In this document: piece after piece, positions 6,705 to 13,762 of the stretch | Layout: each line of letters opens with the position of its first letter | Numbering within the stretch: the stretch's first letter is position 1 | DNA from: Pseudomonadota bacterium | GTDB taxonomy: Bacteria > Pseudomonadota > Gammaproteobacteria > Xanthomonadales > Xanthomonadaceae | NCBI GenBank assembly: GCA_023444765.1 | Contig: JAEXLY010000069.1 | Coordinates: forward strand, 1 to 14,719 | Direction of reading: 5' to 3' | DNA length: 14,719 nucleotides | The notes under the pieces: model-generated | What the model was told of the DNA's origin: nothing | What the model saw: only the letters and a program-made list of their open reading frames with translations | Database searches by the model: none | Position numbers and translations under genes: made by a program

Positions 6705-7838
6705 ATGACCCGTCCGCACCGTTTCGACACCCTCGCCGCGCATGCGGGGATCGCCCCCGACCCCGCCAGCGGCGCGCTGTCGCCGCCGCTGCAGCTGGCG
6801 ACCACGTTCGAGCATGCGCCCGATGCCGCAACGCCCCTGGGCTATCTGTACCAGCGCTACGGCAACCCCAACCAGGTCCAGCTGGAGCAGGCGCTGGCGA
6901 GCCTCGACGGTGCGGCGCGCGCGATGTTCTTCGCCACCGGCATGACCGCCGGCACCACGGCCATGCTGGCGCTGCCGGCCGGCAGCGAGCTGCTGGTCGC
7001 CGACGATACCTACTTCGGCTACCGCGCGGTGGGGGCGAAGTGGCTGGACCGCTGGGGCGTGCGCCACCGCGTGGTCGACATGAGCGACCTGGATGCCGTG
7101 CGCGCTGCCCTCTCGCCAGCCACGCGCCTGCTGTGGGCCGAAACCCCGTCCAATCCACTGCTGAAGGTCTGCGACATCGCCGCCCTGGCCGACATCGCCC
7201 GCGGCGCCGGCGCGCGCCTGCTGGTCGACGGCACCTTCGCCACGCCCGCGCTGCAGCAGCCGCTGGCGCTCGGCGCGGACATCGTGCTGCATTCGGCCAC
7301 GAAGTACCTGGGCGGGCATGGCGACGTGATGGGCGGCGTGCTGGCCTTCGCGGCCGACGACGACTTCGCCGCCGAGTGCAACGAGCTGCGCGGCCAGACC
7401 GGCAACACCGCCTCGCCCTTCGCCGCCTGGCTGGTGCTGCGCGGGCTGCGCACACTGCCCGTGCGGGTGGAGCGGCATTGCCGCAATGCGCTGGCGGTGG
7501 CGCAGTTCCTGGCTTCGCACCCGCGCGTGGAGGCCGTGCACTACCCCGGGCTTGCATCACATCCGGGCCACGCCACGGCCGCGCGCCAGATGCGCGGCGG
7601 CTTCGGCGGCATGCTCTCCTTCGAGATGGCAGGCGGACGCGAGGCGGCGCTCGCGGCGGCCGGGCGGCTGGCGCTGTTCACCAACGCCACCTCGCTGGGT
7701 TCGACCGAGTCCCTGGTCGAGCACCGCGCGTCGATCGAAGGCGCGCAGTCGGCTTCGCCACCCGGACTGTTGCGGCTGTCGGTGGGACTGGAGGATCCGC
7801 TGGACCTGGTCGACGACCTCGCGCAGGCGCTGGGCTGA
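6705..7838 (+). CDS. Cys/Met-metabolism PLP enzyme (cystathionine gamma-synthase/lyase family)
   Basis: A 377-residue trans-sulfuration enzyme of PLP fold type I, cytoplasmic and probably tetrameric. Motifs: FDTLAAHAG, LATTFEH, YQRYGNPNQVQLEQALASL, FFATGMTAGTTA, AETPSNPLL, LLVDGTFATPALQQPLALGA, cofactor lysine K200 in HSATKYLGGHGDVMGG, and SLGSTESLVEH near the C-terminus. Family members make or break cystathionine or cleave methionine. The sequence alone does not decide between synthase, beta-lyase, gamma-lyase and methionine lyase. The ATG at 6705 gives the conserved N-terminus; upstream in-frame codons from 6660 lie in the promoter region shared with gloA. It is a single gene that converges on the dehydrogenase, and no met or cys neighbours are seen. 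Confidence 0.85.
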   Translation: MTRPHRFDTLAAHAGIAPDPASGALSPPLQLATTFEHAPDAATPLGYLYQRYGNPNQVQLEQALASLDGAARAMFFATGMTAGTTAMLALPAGSELLVADDTYFGYRAVGAKWLDRWGVRHRVVDMSDLDAVRAALSPATRLLWAETPSNPLLKVCDIAALADIARGAGARLLVDGTFATPALQQPLALGADIVLHSATKYLGGHGDVMGGVLAFAADDDFAAECNELRGQTGNTASPFAAWLVLRGLRTLPVRVERHCRNALAVAQFLASHPRVEAVHYPGLASHPGHATAARQMRGGFGGMLSFEMAGGREAALAAAGRLALFTNATSLGSTESLVEHRASIEGAQSASPPGLLRLSVGLEDPLDLVDDLAQALG

Positions 7839-7858
7839 GGCCGGCGCGGCTCAGTCCA
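7831..7858 (+). terminator. Hairpin spanning both convergent stop codons
   Basis: TGGGCTGAG (7831-7839) pairs with CTCAGTCCA (7850-7858), giving nine base pairs including one G-U, with a 10-base GC-rich loop. The arms contain the stop codon of the rightward PLP enzyme (7836-7838) and of the leftward dehydrogenase (7851-7853). The stem is complete only in the rightward transcript; the leftward RNA has an A-C mismatch. There is no U-tract. Confidence 0.35.
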
Positions 7859-8669
7859 GGAAGAGGTCCGGGTACAGCGGCTGCGCCGGATCGACGGCGT
7901 AGCCGGACAGGTCGGTGACGCCGGCCTCGGCCAGTACCTCGTCGTCGATCAGGAAGCGGCCGGTGAAGCCCGCGGCCGGACGGGTCAGGATGGCGTGCGC
8001 GGCGTCGGCCATGATCTCCGGCGAACGACCGTTGCCCACCGACACGCCCGGGATCATGTTCAGCGCGTCGGTCGCGATCAGCGTCCGGGGCCACAGCGCG
8101 TTGATCGCGACACCGCGGTCGGCAAACTCGGCTGCCAGGCCCAGCGTCACGAAGCTCATGCCCATCTTGGCCAGGGTGTAGCCGGTGTGCGGCCCCCACC
8201 ACTTCGGGTCCAGCGACGGCGGCGGGCACAGGGTGAGGATGTGCGGATTCGGCGCCTGCAGCAGCTGCGGCAGGCAGGCCTGCGCGCACAGGAAGCTGCC
8301 GCGCGCGTTGACCTGCTGCATCAGGTCGAAGCGCTTCATCGGCGTATCGAGCGTGCCGCGCAGCCAGATCGCGCTGGCGTTGTTGACCAGGATGTCCAGG
8401 CCGCCGAAGACGTCCACCGTCCGCGCCACCGCATCGCGTACCTGCTCCTCCTCGCGGATGTCGCAGCGGATCGCCAGCGCGCGACCGCCAGCCTCCTCCA
8501 CCGCCCGCGCCGCGGTGTGGATGGTGCCTGGCAGCCTGGGGTTGGGCACGTCGGACTTGGCGGCGATCACCACGTTGGCGCCGTCGCGCGCCGCGCGCAG
8601 GGCGATCGCCAGGCCGATGCCGCGCGAGGCGCCGGTGATGAAGAGGGTCTTGCCTTGGAGAGCCGGCAT
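7851..8669 (-). CDS. HSDL2-like short-chain dehydrogenase/reductase
   Basis: A 272-residue SDR with an NAD(P)-binding Rossmann fold. Visible are the glycine motif TGASRGIG (12-19), the Asp70 region RCDIRE, NNAS (96-99), and the catalytic Tyr164 and Lys168 in YTLAK. The C-terminal half closely follows the SDR part of hydroxysteroid dehydrogenase-like protein 2: NALWPRTLIAT, ADAAHAILTRP, FTGRFLIDDEVL and the ending PLYPDLFLD. The position normally holding the catalytic serine (sixteen before Tyr in HSDL2, in its ISPPL) is Cys148 here (LTLCPPP). Substrate is unknown; fatty or steroid-like carbonyl compounds are only suggested by the family. The ATG at 8669 fits family starts, though no strong Shine-Dalgarno is seen. 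The C-terminal SCP2 domain of animal HSDL2 is absent. Confidence 0.88.
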   Translation of the reverse strand: MPALQGKTLFITGASRGIGLAIALRAARDGANVVIAAKSDVPNPRLPGTIHTAARAVEEAGGRALAIRCDIREEEQVRDAVARTVDVFGGLDILVNNASAIWLRGTLDTPMKRFDLMQQVNARGSFLCAQACLPQLLQAPNPHILTLCPPPSLDPKWWGPHTGYTLAKMGMSFVTLGLAAEFADRGVAINALWPRTLIATDALNMIPGVSVGNGRSPEIMADAAHAILTRPAAGFTGRFLIDDEVLAEAGVTDLSGYAVDPAQPLYPDLFLD

Positions 8670-8670
8670 T

Positions 8671-8732
8671 GGGGATTCGGGATGCGTGATTGCCGAAGCC
8701 TACCCCAACCGGCGCTTCCGAATCCCGATCCC
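8671..8732. repeat. Inverted GGGATTCGG-type intergenic repeat
   Basis: Between the kinase and dehydrogenase genes, GGGATTCGG (8672-8680) has an inverted partner CCGAATCCC (8718-8726), and the right side continues with a second ATCCC unit (GATCCC to 8732). An inner GAAGC/GCTTC pair (8695-8699, 8714-8718) could extend folding. Runs of GGGATTCGGGATT-like units are, to my recollection, common between genes in Xanthomonadaceae. This looks like a short degenerate member. The remainder of 8733-8779 shows nothing further. Confidence 0.45.
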
Positions 8733-8779
8733 GGTTCCCCATACGCCCTGCACAGCCGCAGGCTGGTCGTCCCCTGCCC

Positions 8780-9442
8780 TCAGGGCTTCGGCCCCTGCCC
8801 CTCGTTGTCTTCCCATTTCAGCAGCCGGCGGGTCACGAAGCGGTAGACCGGCTTGCCGGTCCGGAACCACACGTCGCGCACCCAGGAACTGCGCTTGAGC
8901 AGGCGCTTCTCCACCGGCGTCAGCGCCTCCGGGCAGTACATGCGCTTGTGCTTGAGCAGGTGGCGCAGGTCCTCGCGGAACAGCAGGCGCATCCAGCGCG
9001 CGCGCGGATCGCCGCGGCTGGCGAGCTGGAAGTCGATCAGCGCGGGGCGGCCGTCCTCAAGCACCAGCCAGTTCGCTTCCTTGGCCAGGTCGTTGTGGGC
9101 GATGCCGCGGCGATGCAGTTGCAGGAGCAGCCGGCGTGCGGCATGGAACCAGGCGGCATCGCCGCGCGGCGGACGCTGGTACATGGCCGCGCCGGCCATG
9201 TAGCTGCGGTCGAGCCGGCGCCCATCCCAGGCCAGCAGTTGCGGAACATCGGCCATGCCGTCCACGGCACGCAACGCCAGCGCCTCGCGGCGCGCCAGCC
9301 ACCACGCCGGCAGGCGCAGCCACGGCGGCACGTGCGCGAGGTCGCGCCGGACGAACGGACCCTCCGGCCCCTGCATGAGCGAGATCCGGCCGAAACTGTC
9401 GGCCTTGAGCGCGCGGGTCTCGGTGGCGGCATCGTGCTGCAT
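8780..9442 (-). CDS. RIO/LPS-kinase-like protein
   Basis: A 220-residue single-domain protein of the protein-kinase-like superfamily, related to small bacterial RIO-type and lipopolysaccharide-core kinases. The catalytic loop is clear, HNDLAKEANWLV, with Asp118, Lys121 and Asn124, followed by the metal-binding IDFQLA with Asp137 in place of DFG. The N-lobe is short. Where the ATP-anchoring lysine is expected there is VRRDL (31-35), and a candidate helix-C glutamate lies in RREALAL (Glu53). The C-terminus is basic. No membrane segment is seen. The ATG at 9442 was preferred over a GTG two codons upstream because a -10 box ends six bases before it. Substrate unknown; the divergent membrane phosphatase-like neighbour hints at envelope lipids, which is inference. 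Confidence 0.75.
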   Translation of the reverse strand: MQHDAATETRALKADSFGRISLMQGPEGPFVRRDLAHVPPWLRLPAWWLARREALALRAVDGMADVPQLLAWDGRRLDRSYMAGAAMYQRPPRGDAAWFHAARRLLLQLHRRGIAHNDLAKEANWLVLEDGRPALIDFQLASRGDPRARWMRLLFREDLRHLLKHKRMYCPEALTPVEKRLLKRSSWVRDVWFRTGKPVYRFVTRRLLKWEDNEGQGPKP

Positions 9443-9448
9443 CGCCAC

Positions 9449-9454
9449 AGTGTA
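9449..9454 (-). promoter_or_regulatory. -10 box of the kinase gene, leaderless start predicted
   Basis: On the minus strand TACACT is followed by GTGGCG and then the ATG. Six bases between the -10 and the start codon place the transcription start on the A of ATG. A near-consensus ATGACA (9475-9480 complement) lies 20 bases upstream, too far for an ideal -35. Confidence 0.4.
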
Positions 9455-9474
9455 GGCGAGCAGCCAGCGCCGGC

Positions 9475-9483
9475 TGTCATAAT
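9475..9483 (+). promoter_or_regulatory. Extended -10 promoter of the DedA-PAP2 gene, leaderless start predicted
   Basis: TGTCATAAT fits an extended -10 (TG, one base, then CATAAT at 9478-9483). Six bases later comes the ATG at 9490, so transcription should begin at or next to the start codon, leaving no room for a Shine-Dalgarno. None is visible upstream. Confidence 0.5.
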
Positions 9484-9489
9484 CGGCCG

Positions 9490-11511
9490 ATGGACTCCGG
9501 CTGGTTCGACGCCACGCTCGCCTGGATCAGCGCGCACCCCGTCGCGGCCGGCGGCCTGATCTTCCTCATCGCGTTCTGCGACGCGATCGTGGTGCTGGGC
9601 ATCGTGGTGCCGGCCCTGCCGCTGCTGTTCGCGATCGGTGCGCTGATCGGCCTCGGCCACATCGACGGCACCTACGCCATCACCTGCGCCGCGCTCGGCG
9701 CGTTCGCGGGCGACGGCATCGGCTACTGGGTGGGCCAGCGCTGGGGCTCGCGGCTGCGCGAGCACTGGCCGTTCTCGCGCTATCCGCAATTGCTCGACCG
9801 CGGCGAACAGGTGTTCCGGCGGCACGGCATCAAGGGAATCCTGATCGCGCGCTTCGTCGGCGCCATCCGCGCCTTCGTACCCGCGATCGCCGGCATGCTG
9901 GGCATGCCGCTGCGGCGCTACGTGCCGATGAGCCTGCTGGCCTGCTTCCTGTGGGCCGGCCTGTTCCTGGCGCCCGGCTGGATCTTCGGCGCGTCCTACG
10001 ACGCCGTCGCCGCGGTGGCCGACCGGCTGGTGCTGGTGCTCGGCGGCCTGCTGCTGGTGCTGGCACTGGCGTGGGCGGGCGTGCTCTACACCTATCGCTG
10101 GTTCGACCGCCACGCCAACGCCCTGCTGGCGCAGCTGCTGCACTGGACCCGCGCGCACCCGCGTCTTGGCCGCTATGCCGCGGCGCTGGTGGACCCGCGG
10201 CGCCCCGAGTCGGCCTCGCTGGCGGTCCTCGCCGCCTGCCTGCTGGCGATCGGCTGGGCGTGGTTCGCGCTGCTGGGCACGGTGTGGATGCGCGGCGAGC
10301 CGCTGGCGCTGGACCTGACCGTGTTCCAGGCCATGTACACCCTGCGCAACCCGCTGGCCGACCGGCTGATGGCGGGCCTGGCCTCGATCGGCGACTGGGA
10401 GGTGATCCTGCCGGCCGCGACGCTGGCGCTGCTGTGGCTGCTGTGGCGCAGGCGCTGGATCGCCGCGGCGCACTGGTTGGCCGCCCTGGCCTTCGGGCTG
10501 GTGCTCACCACCGGCCTGTCGCAGCTGATCGACATGCCGCTGCCGCCCACCGCCCACAGCGGTTTCGGCTTCCCCTCGGTGGCGGTGACGATGACCACGA
10601 TCACGTTCGGCTTCTTCGCCGTGCTGATCGCCCGCGAGCTGCCGGGGCGCAGCCGGGTGTGGCCCTACCTGGTGGCCGGGATCGTCGGCGTGGTGCTGGG
10701 CTTCGCGCGCCTGTACCTGGGCGCCCACTGGCTGAGCGACGTCGTCGGCGGGATGCTGCTGGGGATCGTCTGGCTGCTGGTGCTGGGGCTGGCCTACCGC
10801 CGGCACGTGGCGCGCTCGTTCTGGATGCGGCCGCTGGCGGCGGTCTTCTACCTCAGCTTCACCCTGGCCGCGTTGTGGCATGCGCCCCGCGCGGTGGATC
10901 CGCTGCTCGACCGCTTCCACGCGCCAGAACCGGCGATGGTGCTGGAGCGCGAGGCATGGTGGGACGCGGACTGGAACCGGCTGCCGGCGCAGCGGCGCGA
11001 ACGCGACGCCAGCCGGCGCTGGGCGCTGGAGATCCAGATCGCCGGTCCGCTCGAGCCGCTGCAGGGCCATCTGCAGTCCCTGGGCTGGAAGGCACAGCCG
11101 CAAGCGGACTGGATCGCCACGCTGGGCCTGCTCGACGACGATACGCCCGCATCGGAGCAGGCGGTGCTGCCGGCCACGCTGGGCTCGGAGGCCGAAGTCC
11201 TGCTGCTGCGACGGCCGGCGGGCGAAGGCCGGCTGCAGACGCTGCGACTGTGGCGCGCCCCGGCGCGCCTGGTCGACGGTACCCCGTTATGGATCGGCAC
11301 CACCCAGACGCTCTCGTTCGAACGTCCGCTCGGCGGACTGTTCGGAATCTGGCTGCCGGTGCTCGACGACGATGCCGCCCACGCAGCCGTACACCGCGCC
11401 CTCACCGGCTTCCCGATGCGGCAGGAACCGCATCCCCACACGGGGGCACCGGTCCTGCGGCTGCGCACCGACCGTGCCGCACCGGGCAGGAGCCGGGCCC
11501 CTGCACCGTGA
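9490..11511 (+). CDS. DedA-PAP2-LssY_C membrane protein
   Basis: A 673-residue three-part inner-membrane protein. Residues about 1-205 are a DedA/SNARE-associated domain with GDGIGYWVGQRWG (74-86) and RFVGAIRAFVP (121-131). DedA proteins act in lipid-carrier transport and envelope homeostasis. Residues about 240-445 are a multi-helix PAP2-type phosphatase domain. Residues about 455-665 form a soluble LssY C-terminal domain. The PAP2 catalytic motifs are incomplete: the third survives as ARLYLGAHWLSD (406-417, with R407, H413, D417), the PSGH motif reads PSVA (362-365), and no Lys-x6-Arg-Pro motif is visible (LSQLIDMPLPP at that place). Phosphatase activity is therefore doubtful. The start is set by the near-adjacent -10 box. 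It diverges from the kinase gene by 47 bp. Confidence 0.88.
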   Translation: MDSGWFDATLAWISAHPVAAGGLIFLIAFCDAIVVLGIVVPALPLLFAIGALIGLGHIDGTYAITCAALGAFAGDGIGYWVGQRWGSRLREHWPFSRYPQLLDRGEQVFRRHGIKGILIARFVGAIRAFVPAIAGMLGMPLRRYVPMSLLACFLWAGLFLAPGWIFGASYDAVAAVADRLVLVLGGLLLVLALAWAGVLYTYRWFDRHANALLAQLLHWTRAHPRLGRYAAALVDPRRPESASLAVLAACLLAIGWAWFALLGTVWMRGEPLALDLTVFQAMYTLRNPLADRLMAGLASIGDWEVILPAATLALLWLLWRRRWIAAAHWLAALAFGLVLTTGLSQLIDMPLPPTAHSGFGFPSVAVTMTTITFGFFAVLIARELPGRSRVWPYLVAGIVGVVLGFARLYLGAHWLSDVVGGMLLGIVWLLVLGLAYRRHVARSFWMRPLAAVFYLSFTLAALWHAPRAVDPLLDRFHAPEPAMVLEREAWWDADWNRLPAQRRERDASRRWALEIQIAGPLEPLQGHLQSLGWKAQPQADWIATLGLLDDDTPASEQAVLPATLGSEAEVLLLRRPAGEGRLQTLRLWRAPARLVDGTPLWIGTTQTLSFERPLGGLFGIWLPVLDDDAAHAAVHRALTGFPMRQEPHPHTGAPVLRLRTDRAAPGRSRAPAP

Positions 11512-11535
11512 GCGCCGCCGCGCCCCGACGGCTCT

Positions 11536-12105
11536 TCAGAGGATCAGTTCGAGCATGGCGTCCAGACGGCGATCCGGGTCGTCTTCCTCCAGCAGCCGCT
11601 GGCGCTGCCCGAGCGTGAGCGGCAGCAGTTCGGCCAGCCTCCAGCCCACCCAGGCCGCCTCGTCGAAGCGCCGCTCGGGGATGGCCACGTCGGCATCCAG
11701 CTGCTCGAGGATCCGTCTCAGCACCTCGCCCAGCAGCGCGTGCTGGGGCTGAAGTTCGGCCACCGGGTCGGGTTCGCACCAGGCCACGTCGGCCTCCACC
11801 AGGCCGTTGTCGCGCACGCGCGTGCTGCCGAGACGGAAGCGGCGATGACCGCGCAGGCGCAACTGCAGAAGTCCGTCCGCGCCCGTATCGAAATCCTCGA
11901 TGCGCGCCTCGGTGCCGCAGGCCACCGGCACGGCGGGCGTGCCGGCTTCATCGCCCTTGGCAATCAGGCAGATCCCGAATCCGCTGTCCCGACGCCCGCA
12001 TTCGCGCACCAGGTCGAGATAACGCGGCTCGAACACGCGCAGCCCCAGCGCGGCGCCGGGTACCAGCACGGTGTGCAACGGGAACAAGGGCAGCGTGTCG
12101 GCCAT
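11536..12105 (-). CDS. Stand-alone LON substrate-binding-domain protein
   Basis: A 189-residue protein consisting of a LON N-terminal domain only. It has the typical opening LPLFPLHTVLVPGAALGLRV, then FEPRYLDLVREC, GFGICLIAKGDEAG, GTEARIEDFDTGADGLLQLR and GHRRFRL. The ATPase and protease parts of Lon are absent, so it cannot degrade proteins itself. A role in substrate or ligand binding is assumed for the family but not demonstrated. The C-terminal half is helical and acidic (DDPDRRLDAMLELIL). The ATG at 12105 begins directly at the conserved opening and follows a -10 box by eight bases. It converges on the DedA-PAP2 gene with 24 bp between stops. Confidence 0.88.
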   Translation of the reverse strand: MADTLPLFPLHTVLVPGAALGLRVFEPRYLDLVRECGRRDSGFGICLIAKGDEAGTPAVPVACGTEARIEDFDTGADGLLQLRLRGHRRFRLGSTRVRDNGLVEADVAWCEPDPVAELQPQHALLGEVLRRILEQLDADVAIPERRFDEAAWVGWRLAELLPLTLGQRQRLLEEDDPDRRLDAMLELIL

Positions 12106-12113
12106 GGCGGCAC

Positions 12114-12119
12114 AGTCTA
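12114..12119 (-). promoter_or_regulatory. -10 box of the LON-domain gene, near-leaderless
   Basis: On the minus strand TAGACT is followed by GTGCCGCC and then ATG. Eight bases between the -10 and the start codon imply a transcript with no or at most a two-base leader. No -35 was recognised. The surrounding CTAGACTGTG is identical to that upstream of the DUF411 gene. Confidence 0.4.
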
Positions 12120-12267
12120 GGCCAGCCGGTTCGGCCCCCCGTGGACGCCGGCTGCGCCCGTACCGGCCGGCCGGCCATCCCGGGCCTCGTGCGCCGGACC
12201 GCAGGCCGCACCGGGCACGCACGCCTCATGCACGCCCACGCCTGTCGCGCAGCGCCAGCAGGGCGCC

Positions 12268-12299
12268 GGGCTTCCAGCCCCCGCAGCGGCGGGAAGCCT
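12268..12299 (-). terminator. Hairpin directly after mpl
   Basis: GGCTTCC (12269-12275) and GGAAGCC (12292-12298) form a seven-base-pair stem, with a GC-rich loop that can itself pair. The stem begins at the base next to the mpl stop codon. No U-tract follows, so it is a candidate terminator or 3' stabiliser only. The rest of 12120-12267 shows no gene. Confidence 0.4.
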
Positions 12300-13660
12300 C
12301 ATGCCTTCCGCAACTGCGTCAGGAACCTGTGCGGGGCGCCGTCGAAGCCACCGTTGGACATGAACACGACGTGGTCGCCCTGGCGCACGCACTCCGCAAG
12401 CGCCTCCAGCAATGCGTCGGCATCGGCCACCGCCCGCGCCTCCCCGCGTACCGCCGACACCACCTTCGCCGCATCCCACGGCAACTCCGGGCGGGCGAGG
12501 AACAGCACCACGTCCGCCCCGTCCAGCGAGGGCGCCAGCGCATCGGCGTGCGCGCCCAGCCGCATCGAATTGCTGCGCGGCTCCATCGCCACCACGATCC
12601 GCGTCGCGCCCACGCGGGCGCGCAGGCCCGCGAGCGTGGTGGCGATCGCCGTGGGGTGATGCGCGAAGTCGTCGTACACGCTGACGCCACGCGCCTGCCC
12701 CAACAGCTCCATGCGCCGCTTCACGCCGCGAAAGTCCGCCAGCGCAGGCAGTACGCCGGTCACGTCGACGCCCACGGCCGCACAGGCGGCCAGGGCGGCG
12801 AGCCCGTTGAGCACGTTGTGGTCGCCCAGCAGCGGCCATTCCACCGTGCCGAGCACCTGTCCGCCGTGCACCACCTCGAACGCGCCGCCGTCCTCGCGCA
12901 GCTTCCGCGCCTGCCACTCGAAGCCCGCGTCGAAGCCGAAGCGTTCGATCGGCGTCCAGCAGCCCATCTCCAGCACCTGGCGCAGGTGCGTGTCGTGGCC
13001 GTTGACGATCAGGCGCCCGCGTCCGGGCACCGTACGCACCAGGTGGTGGAACTGGCGCTGGATCGCGGCCACGTCGGGGAAGATGTCTGCGTGGTCGTAT
13101 TCGAGGTTGTTCAGGATCGCCACCAGCGGCCGGTAGTGGACGAACTTGCTGCGCTTGTCGAAGAACGCGGTGTCGTATTCGTCGGCCTCCACCACGAATT
13201 CACGGCCGGCACCCACTCGGGCCGACACGCCGAAGTCGCCGGCCACGCCGCCGATCAGGAACCCCGGATCGCGGCCAGCCGCGTCAAGCAGGAAGGCCAG
13301 GATCGTGGTGGTGGTGGTCTTGCCGTGGGTGCCGGCGACCGCCAGCACGTCGCGGCCCGGAAGCACGCGGTCGCGCAGCCATTCGGCGCCGGAGGTGTAG
13401 GCGAGGCCGCTGTCGAGCACTGCCTCCACCGCCGGGTTGCCGCGCGAGAGCGCGTTGCCGATCACCACCGTGTCGCAGTCGCCGGAGATGTTCCCGGGCA
13501 GGTAGCCCTGCCGCAGGGCGATGCCCAGCTGCTCGAGCTGGGTCGACATCGGCGGATACACCGCCTGGTCGCTGCCCTCGACGTCGTGGCCGAGCTCGCG
13601 GGCCAGCGCGGCGACGCCGCCCATGAAGGTGCCGGCGATGCCGAGGATGTGGAGTTTCAA
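12299..13660 (-). CDS. mpl: UDP-MurNAc:L-Ala-gamma-D-Glu-meso-DAP ligase
   Basis: A 453-residue Mur-ligase-family enzyme. It reattaches the recycled tripeptide L-Ala-gamma-D-Glu-meso-DAP to UDP-N-acetylmuramate, feeding recovered wall peptide back into peptidoglycan synthesis in the cytoplasm. Motifs: N-terminal KLHILGIAGTFMGG, ATP-binding GTHGKT (110-115) followed by a run of Thr, EADEYDTAFFDKRSKF, NNLEYDHADIF, GDHNVLNGLAA, FRGVKRRMELLG, and YDDFAHHPTAI in the C-terminal domain. E. coli Mpl has 457 residues. The start was placed at a TTG (13658-13660) because the family begins at MKLHILGIAGT; no ATG is present there, and a weak AGGT lies upstream. An in-frame GTG 11 codons further up is less likely. 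Confidence 0.93.
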   Translation of the reverse strand: MKLHILGIAGTFMGGVAALARELGHDVEGSDQAVYPPMSTQLEQLGIALRQGYLPGNISGDCDTVVIGNALSRGNPAVEAVLDSGLAYTSGAEWLRDRVLPGRDVLAVAGTHGKTTTTTILAFLLDAAGRDPGFLIGGVAGDFGVSARVGAGREFVVEADEYDTAFFDKRSKFVHYRPLVAILNNLEYDHADIFPDVAAIQRQFHHLVRTVPGRGRLIVNGHDTHLRQVLEMGCWTPIERFGFDAGFEWQARKLREDGGAFEVVHGGQVLGTVEWPLLGDHNVLNGLAALAACAAVGVDVTGVLPALADFRGVKRRMELLGQARGVSVYDDFAHHPTAIATTLAGLRARVGATRIVVAMEPRSNSMRLGAHADALAPSLDGADVVLFLARPELPWDAAKVVSAVRGEARAVADADALLEALAECVRQGDHVVFMSNGGFDGAPHRFLTQLRKA

Positions 13661-13756
13661 GGCGGACCTGCGTGCGGCATGACAGCCGCGCACTTTACCC
13701 AAACCGGCGCCACCGGGCGGAATGACCTCGGTCAAGGCCGGTTGCGCGCGGCCGGC

Positions 13757-13762
13757 TAGACT
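13757..13762 (+). promoter_or_regulatory. -10 box of the DUF411 lipoprotein gene
   Basis: TAGACT, followed by GTGCGC, lies 32 bases before the ATG. Transcription would begin near 13769, giving a leader of about 26 bases that contains the Shine-Dalgarno GGGAG (13781-13785). No -35 is evident. The CTAGACTGTG context equals that of the LON-domain gene. Confidence 0.4.

Noticed and set aside
11512..11535. Hairpin between the DedA-PAP2 and LON-domain genes
   Set aside because: Only three-base-pair stems with mismatches could be drawn, too weak to report as a terminator.
9951..11618. 555-codon frame overlapping the DedA-PAP2 gene on the same strand
   Set aside because: Out-of-frame shadow. The in-frame product has clear membrane segments and family motifs; this one is an Arg/Gly/Ala-rich translation.
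12071..13759. 562-codon open frame on the plus strand opposite mpl
   Set aside because: Mpl on the other strand is complete with all Mur-ligase motifs. The antisense product is a His/Arg-rich shadow with no recognisable fold.
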